NCBI RefSeq assembly: GCF_029016285.1
Contig: NZ_CP091975.1
Coordinates: 2,294,001 to 2,358,000 of the forward strand
DNA: 64,000 bases
Source: Vibrio sp. DW001
GTDB lineage: Bacteria > Pseudomonadota > Gammaproteobacteria > Enterobacterales > Vibrionaceae
Direction: 5' to 3'
Under the pieces are notes generated by a model. That model saw only the letters and a list, made by a program, of their open reading frames with translations, had not been told where the DNA came from and did no database searches. Positions within the stretch are counted from its first letter, which is position 1. Each line of letters starts with the position of its first letter. The translations under genes and the position numbers were made by a program. Positions 54,378 to 61,500 of this stretch are shown here, piece by piece.

Positions 54378-54704
54378 TCACCTGTTTAAACTTGAAGCAT
54401 TAACTTCGTATGTTTTTATGCCGCCTGTTGGCATCCCATTTGGAAAACCAGCAGCTCTCGCTCTACGACCCGAGAATGTGGTCGCAGAAGCCGGGTCAGC
54501 TATTAAGGAGTCTTTAGCAAGCTGCTTGGGGCTTCGAGTGGCCCCACCAGTCTTAACCTCAATTATTCTCATCTTGCCTGTCTTTTTCCCGCGAACTAAA
54601 AAGTCTGTTACACGATGAGACCCAACTCCAGGGGTATTGATTCGCACTTGTTCTCCAATAAGATCTACAGAATTGCTATTTAATAGACGAGATCTAACAA
54701 CGTT
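54378..54704 (-). CDS. Displaced toxin module 7: restriction-endonuclease-like domain
   Basis: The minus frame from the repeat edge reads VVRSRLLNSNSVDLIGEQVR, then VGSHRVTDFLVRGKKTGKMR and IIEVKTGGATRSPKQLAKDS. RVTDFL followed after about a dozen residues by EVKTG fits the D...ExK metal site of PD-(D/E)xK nuclease toxins. About 107 codons; no start with a ribosome site (the first ATG is at 54647, inside the domain). The 5' boundary is the 120-bp element, whose TAG is in frame. The delivery part is missing. Confidence 0.65.
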   Translation of the reverse strand, partial: NVVRSRLLNSNSVDLIGEQVRINTPGVGSHRVTDFLVRGKKTGKMRIIEVKTGGATRSPKQLAKDSLIADPASATTFSGRRARAAGFPNGMPTGGIKTYEVNASSLNR

Positions 54705-54705
54705 C

Positions 54706-54825
54706 TACAAGGACAGCCACCTTATGTTTCTCCTAAGATCTCACATTAAAACTAACCTGCTTCGCAATAATATTAGATCTAAGAATTCTGTTTGTTTTGC
54801 TTTTCTTAAGGTGCCTGTCCTCGTA
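54706..54825. repeat. 120-bp array element (copy j)
   Basis: Exactly 120 bp, with TACAAGGACAGCCACCTTA at the left and TTAAGGTGCCTGTCCTCGTA as right end. The inside differs slightly (ATATTAGATCTAAGAATTC). It separates module 7 from the last junction before the active locus. Confidence 0.9.
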
Positions 54826-54867
54826 TAGCTCCTTGAGGAGCAGGATTGGCAAGTGCTATGTTTTATA

Positions 54868-54887
54868 TTAAGGTGCCTGTCCGCGTA
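54868..54887. repeat. Array element end (copy k)
   Basis: TTAAGGTGCCTGTCCGCGTA. Between copies j and k only 42 bases remain; on the minus strand they read ALANPAPQGAIRGQAP and stop, another pre-toxin scrap closed by a repeat end. Confidence 0.75.
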
Positions 54888-54897
54888 TTTTTCCCGT

Positions 54898-54981
54898 CAC
54901 ATTAAAACTAACCTGCTTCGCAATAATTTGAGGGCTAGGAAATCTGTTTGTTTTGCTTTTCTTAAGGTGTATGTCCCCGTA
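54898..54981. repeat. Array element without left end (copy l)
   Basis: CACATTAAAACTAACCTGCT through GTGTATGTCCCCGTA, the core and right end of the element, 11 bases after copy k. A half hairpin GAGTGGCGC follows near 54995, as after other immunity genes. It is the junction between the displaced array and the active cdiA/cdiI unit. Confidence 0.82.
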
Positions 54982-55008
54982 TTTGATGTTTCGCGAGTGG
55001 CGCTAATG

Positions 55009-55488
55009 TTACATATCAAGGCACGTTAGACTATTATTAATTTTATCTTCTTTTTCTTTAAGAGATAAACTCGACCATCTAGTCGCAGTTATAATTGGCA
55101 CTCTTAAATTAACAAATTCAATAGGTTCTACTTCTTGACAACTATGCACGTCTCTCTGATCACAATGGGGGCACTTAGGAGCAATCCCAATCCCAAAATA
55201 CCCTCCGTCTAGATCAGGATCATAAAGGCAACCAACTATTTTATGGAAAATATCTGATTGAGTTCTTTGTTTCAAATGGGTGACTTTAGGATTATTCCTT
55301 AACAGCATTCCCATTTCTTTATAAGCAGGATCTGATATGGCATCCAACCATGCTAATCCATTGCTGTTATAACTTCTCAATAAAAACTGTCCATATCCAT
55401 TTTTATATATAGGGCTTCTATATTTTTGACCACAACACTTACATTCATATTCATAAATAACACACTTAATGTTAGCTTTTGTATTCAT
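55009..55488 (-). CDS. Putative CDI immunity protein (CdiI)
   Basis: 159 residues from the ATG at 55488, 16 bases after the exoprotein stop; an upstream TTG at 55524 would overlap it. It has two CxxC-type pairs, YECKCCGQKYRSP near the start and APKCPHCDQRDVHSC in the middle, which could form a zinc ribbon. It is the only complete gene directly behind the intact CdiA-like gene and so the expected immunity partner. Family not recognised. The neighbouring part-hairpin GAGTGGCGC follows the stop as in other modules. Confidence 0.68.
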   Translation of the reverse strand: MNTKANIKCVIYEYECKCCGQKYRSPIYKNGYGQFLLRSYNSNGLAWLDAISDPAYKEMGMLLRNNPKVTHLKQRTQSDIFHKIVGCLYDPDLDGGYFGIGIAPKCPHCDQRDVHSCQEVEPIEFVNLRVPIITATRWSSLSLKEKEDKINNSLTCLDM

Positions 55489-55504
55489 AATTATCGATAA
55501 CTCC

Positions 55505-58500
55505 TCATGGATTTGTTGGGACAACTAATTCTGGTTTAAGCACATTATTAAAATTATCCAACACAGCATGATTAACTCCACCACTTCTTTCTGAATTAAA
55601 CTTAATTACATCAAAGCCTTTCTCAATAGCTAAGTCACCCAAAGATTTAGTTTTATCATTGATTGGACCACCTGAATACCCCCACTTAGATGCAACGTTT
55701 GGATTTGTTAAATCCAAAACTTTAGCTTTATTCAGATTGATAGTATATCTAATGGCGTGGGTAGTGTCTGCTCCATAATGAGCTAACTCACTCATAACAG
55801 TTTGTGCAGTATCACCAATGTAGAACGCTTTACCAAATCGACTATCTGGGTTTAGAAAATCAGGATTAATTCCATCTATAATATTTTGTGCTATATGAGA
55901 ACCATTTGTAGCGTGATAGGCATTCTCGATCTTCTTGCTTGAACCACCAATCTTAGCAATCCCATACGCTGAACCCGTTGCAGCAGCTGCAACAGATATA
56001 TAGAACTTAGATATCTGCTTCTTAGCCTCATGCGGTGAAATCTCTCCGTTCGCTTCCTTAGCTTGAATATCAGCAATATATTTGTCAGCAGCACCATTAG
56101 GATCTGACATAGTTTCAACAGCTGATTCATACATCGCTTTAAGTTGCTGCTGCGCACCTTCATCACCTTGAATTGCAGCTGACGCTGTTGTTGCAAGGTC
56201 TACCATTTCAGGAACGGCACTAATAGCACCTATTAATATATCAGTTGGCATTTCCGCCAGAGCACTACCTGCTGCCAGCTCCCATGGTTGGGATTTTGCG
56301 TTAGCATTTTGAGACTCGAGAGTAGTGAACTCTGAACTAATGGCGCTGTCTTTTACTGCTGTGTCTTTATCCCAAGTATCATGAGCAGCTACAACTTTTG
56401 CAGATTCACTATTACATTCATCTCCCCCACCAGAGTAGCAAGCTTTCTTAAAATCTAAATCTCGCTGATCATCTTTTTTGATGATGGAACCAAGTTCTTC
56501 TTGCTTCGATTTAAACTCACTCGTATTTCGACAACTGGCATCTTTGCAACTCTCAATAAAGCTCCTTAACTCTTCTCTTCGTTGAGCTTCAGTCTGAGTG
56601 AGATAATAATCAACATTCGCATCACCCACTTTATTGACTCGCTCTGTACCAAGTTGAGCTGTACTGCTATTCACTAACGAGCTATTCCAGTTCTTGTCTA
56701 CCGTTTTATCTAAGTCTCCTCCGGCTGCTTGATTAACCCTATCTTCAAGCTGATTTCCGAAAGACTTCGCCAAATCTTCCTGTGCGGCAGTTTGCTCACC
56801 AGTAGTATTTTCAGTAATGGACTCATATGTCTCATGGCCTAGTGTGTTCAGCAGTTCAGTCTTGGTGGTAGCGTCACTGACATCTACGTTAACTTCACCA
56901 TGCAATTCATGGTCATCGTCTGTTACCACACCACCATGAACATCTCGGACATCATTATCTTGCATGGCAACTGATGTTGTTTTATCAGCATCATAGAAGT
57001 TCACCTGCTCAGGTGTGAGACCATATTTCTCTTGAGCTTTTTTACTGATTTCAGCCTGAGCTGCCAGTACCTTATCGGCTTCTGTGCTTTTCAGGTCTTT
57101 TAGTAAGTCCAGCCCTTCTTGGCTACTAAGCAGATCATTTTTCAGCTCTGTTAATTTTCGGTTATCACTCACTGATTTACCGAAATCAAACAGGTCCATA
57201 TCATCACTTGAAACGTAAGAATCAGCAGCACGATAGATGTCCTCACCCGCTTCATGAGTCGTTTCAATGTCTTTCGCAATCGCCTTGTGCCCATCTTCAC
57301 TCAGCAAACGGTGATCAACAGTAACATCAAAATCCCCCTGCTTACGGTCAACAGTAAACAAGTCCTTTTCGGTATGCTCGGTGTCGCGATTTAGGGCGGT
57401 GGTGTCGTGGGAGTTTTCTGAGTCCGTGATGGTGACGGTGCCTTGACCCACCGTCGCGAGGGTTTTAGATTTGTTGTAGCCCGATGCGTTTACATATTGC
57501 AAACTAGTGCTGTTGTACGTGGCATCAACCATTGGTTTAGACTGTTCTAATTCACCTATCGGAACGGGCCCTTTTCCATCTGCGCCTTTGTCGCTATCAC
57601 CGTTAACAGCGACGCCCGTATTCAACCCCGCGCTGCGGTTTTGACTGTAATCGGTATTGGTTAAGTCGGCATAACTGAAGGTATTGGTGCTCAAATTCAG
57701 GTTACCTAAGTCTTTACCTTCTTTATCTACCGTTGCAACTAATGCCCCTTTTATATCGGTATTATTGGCAACAGTAATGCTGGCATTATTGCCGGACGTC
57801 AGCGTTGTCAGCACAGTTTGTTTGCTGCTTGTTCGGTTCGAGGAGGTATGCATTCCCGCATTCACTCCGGTGAGTTTTCCTGCCTCTTCTCCACTGTAAC
57901 CCTTCAAAACACCGTTTTTACCTGAGTCCACGGCCGATAGGCTAAAGCCACCATTAACCCCCATGCTCTTACTGTCGGATTTAAAACGGTCTTGCACCGA
58001 TGCAACGTTCAAGTCTTGACCAACAGTTAGGGTAAGGTTTTCTGTGGCTTCTACATTCGCCCCCACTATATTGGTGTTTTCTGTTGAGCTGATGATGATG
58101 TTTTTGCCAGCCAACTGACTGTTGGTATGGGTGGTAGCATCGCTACCATCTCGATTTTTGCTGTAACCAAGGTTAACGTTCGCACCGCCCGTAGCCCCAA
58201 AGAAGGTCACCGACACCGTTCCACTCACGGTATCGTTGCTGCTTTTATTGCTTTGTGTTTCCGTAGAGGCGAGCAAATTAACTTCGTTGGCGTCTATCGT
58301 CAGTGTCTCTTTTGCGTCAAGTTGCGCCCCTTGAACCAGCACTTGATTGCCCTGTGCATTTCCGGCATCAAGGGTGATATTTTGTCCTGATAATTTGGAA
58401 GCCAATGACCCTGTTGCTTGAGTTTGACTTTCTGATTTAGACGCGACTAGATCTAACTCTAATCCCGCGTTAAAACCCCACCCAAATGCACTTGCACTCG

Positions 58501-61500
58501 CAACACCAGCCGCCACTTGTTGATACACCAGTAACGTCTTTGATGCCACATCTTCTACAGCAAGTACAATACCGGCTTGATACCAACTATCATCGCTTTT
58601 TACATCCGAAACCAAGTCCCTAAACTCTTCCACATCTGCAAACTGTACCCCGGGTTCTTTATCCACATATTCTTGTTCTAACAGGGCAAGACTTTTCTGT
58701 AGTGAATCGAGTTGTTTTTTATAGGTACTGTAGTCTTTTTTTGCTTGTTTAAGGTTCTCCGTTGATTCTTTCAGGCCTTTGATGGCTTTCGCGACTTCTA
58801 CTGCTTGGTGCTGAACCACTATGCTCGCTTCTGCTTTTGCGTGTACTTCCTCTGTCTTACTGCTGCTGCTCTCCTTCGCTTCCTTTATGATGATATTATC
58901 TTTCGCCGTCAATCGAATATCACCCTCACCCTCACTGTTTTGACCCGCCAATAACTGGCTTCCTTCTATAAAAATATCCGCTTGAGAATCCGCTGTGATA
59001 CCTCTCTTAGCCATTAGCTCGCTACCTTTTTTCTTAGTAGCACGACGGTCAGTATCGACCTTGTCATACTGCGCTTTTTCCATGCTAATCTTTATTTTAC
59101 CATCTTCAATTTTAACTATATCTGACGGATTACTCGTTAACATTTTTGTTATGCCGTCAAAACTTATACTTAGTTTTTCGTTTTTTTCATACGATTTTTG
59201 TGTTTCTGTTGCGGCCAAAAATTCGATGTCTCCAGTGTCGGCTAAGAGCGTGGCATTATTCCCAGAAGCAATATCCGACCCCACCACTTTAATATTGCCC
59301 GCATCGATAGTCAGATCACCGCCTGATTGAACCACACTGCTTTGGGCGGTTTTGGTTTCTAAGCCCTCTCGTTGGGACTCCATTTCAAACAGGTTGCCAC
59401 CGGACAGAAAACTGGTTTTCTCGTTCCATTCTTGACTCTGTTTGAGGACCTCTCCGGCACTGATCAATACCTCGTCGATGGCCGTCAAATTGACGTTGCC
59501 ATCGGCCACAACTTCACTGGCTAACGCCGCGATGTCACGGCCTGCATTGATGTTGATGTCTCGCCCAGATAAAGCGTAACTGCTATTAAGCAAGGTGGCG
59601 TCGTCTATGCTGCCTTTGTCTTGGCTGCTTAGCCCTCCGAACCCTTTTTTGATGGTTTGGTTGCGCTCGTACTCTTTGTATTGTTGCGCGGCGAGAACAA
59701 TATCCCCGTCTGCATTCAATGCGACATTGCCATCGGCATTGAGCGATGAGCCAACGACTTGAATATCGCTGTCGCCTCCGGCGGTTTGTATCGCACCAAG
59801 GGCTTGTGCGGTAATGCTGATGTCTTCGCCTGCGGTAATGGCACTGCCTTTCACCGTCTCATTTAAGCTTTCATGAATAATGGTTTTTGAGCGACCAAAG
59901 GATTTTTTCTTTTTGGTTTTGGTGTAATGATAATTGCTATCATTGACAGCGACGATAGAGACATCACCTTTGGCGCTCACGCCAACACTCTGCTTCGCTT
60001 CTATACTACTACCAGACAAGGTGATGTTTTTGTTTGAAGTAAGAGCGACATTGTTGCCCGATAAAGTGCTGCCCTGATGCGTCAGTAACCGATTGATATC
60101 CGTGTACCCGCGTTTATCCGTGCGTTGATAGTTTTCGTTCAGCGCCGTGTCTATAGTGATGTCGCCACCCGCCGACACATCAAGATCTGACTTCGCACTT
60201 ACCGTCGCCGATGTTAGCGCGATATCTTTGCCCGCCTTAAGTGAAATTTTACCTTGGGATATCAGCTGTGAACCCTGATGCTTCACCTCTAGCGTATCGA
60301 CTGTGCTCCAATTAACATATTGTTGTTTATGGGTTTTATTTTCTATCGTGCTGAAGCGAATATCTTCTCCAGCAGTTAAACTTGTGTCGCCTTTAGCAGA
60401 CAGCCTCGCCCCTTCGTTTAAGATATTTTTCCCTGCGTTTATGGATAGATTTCCCGTTGCCGCTATTTCACTTGTTTGGCCCATGTCGGTCGTGGCATCA
60501 TTTTGGTTATACTCATTGATTTGAACCAATGTTCGGTTGATCACCGAGCCATTGGTTGAGTCCAAACTGACGTTATCACCAGTTATAACCCCACTCACAT
60601 TCTCAATGTCCCCCTTCGCCACCAAGGCCACATCGCCTCCGCCAGACAACGTACCCGTGTCGTTGTGAATGGAGCTGTCGCTTTTAAGGCTTAGCGTGTT
60701 ATCTGCCAGCATTGCGCCGCTGTTGTTTATCTCACCGGCTTTAATGTCAATATCTCGTCCAGCGATGACTGCACCATATGAGATGTTGTCTCGGGTGAGC
60801 TGGGCTAAATAGAGTTTTGGGGCCAGTACCGTTTGACCGTTCACTTCAATCTGTTCATACCAGAGAATGTCTTGTGACAGGTTGGCCACTTGCTCTGGGC
60901 TTAAGGCAATACCCAGCTCTAGATTTAACCCGCTTTTTTGACTGGCGGCCGCGTCCATTAATTGCTGCATCTGGCCAAAATCATTACCGACCGATTCATT
61001 TAAATAGCGTTTACCGGTCTGTTCGAAAATCGCTTGAGTGACAACGCGCGTGTCGTAAAAGGCGTCGCCTAAAAAGGTGATTTCTTTTTCAGGATCAAAG
61101 CCGACATTGCCTAAGAAATAATCTGAACCAAGATAATTGCCTAGGTTAGTGAGCAATGGATTGGTTTCGATTAAGTAGCCACTCGCGGGGCCTTTAGAGT
61201 AAATAAACAAGCCATTAGGGCTGCTCGGCAGTCTAAATTCAGGAAAAGGCACATCATTGAAGCGTGACAAGGTAATGTTTAGCTGGTCAATAGAAGACAC
61301 ATCGACTAAACGAACAGAGTTAGGACCAGTAACATCGGCAGACTGGGTAGTTTTGGTTGATTTACTGCTGCCCAACGGGGTAACCCGAGAGGCATATCGT
61401 TTGATAGTTCTGTTGTCCACTTCATTGACGACATTTAGTAAAATATTGCCAGTTGCAGTAATAGAAGAATCAAGTGTACCGGAAACACCCGTTTTTACTC

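Noticed and set aside
43800..54981. Integron cassette array with attC sites
   Set aside because: The repeats look cassette-like, but the ends are GGACAG-type inverted repeats without the RYYYAAC/GTTRRRY core pairs. Modules hold long multi-gene units, and no integrase is present.
43800..54981. CRISPR array
   Set aside because: Repeats of 120-156 bp are separated by units from tens of bases to several kilobases; nothing like 30-bp repeats with uniform spacers, and no cas genes.
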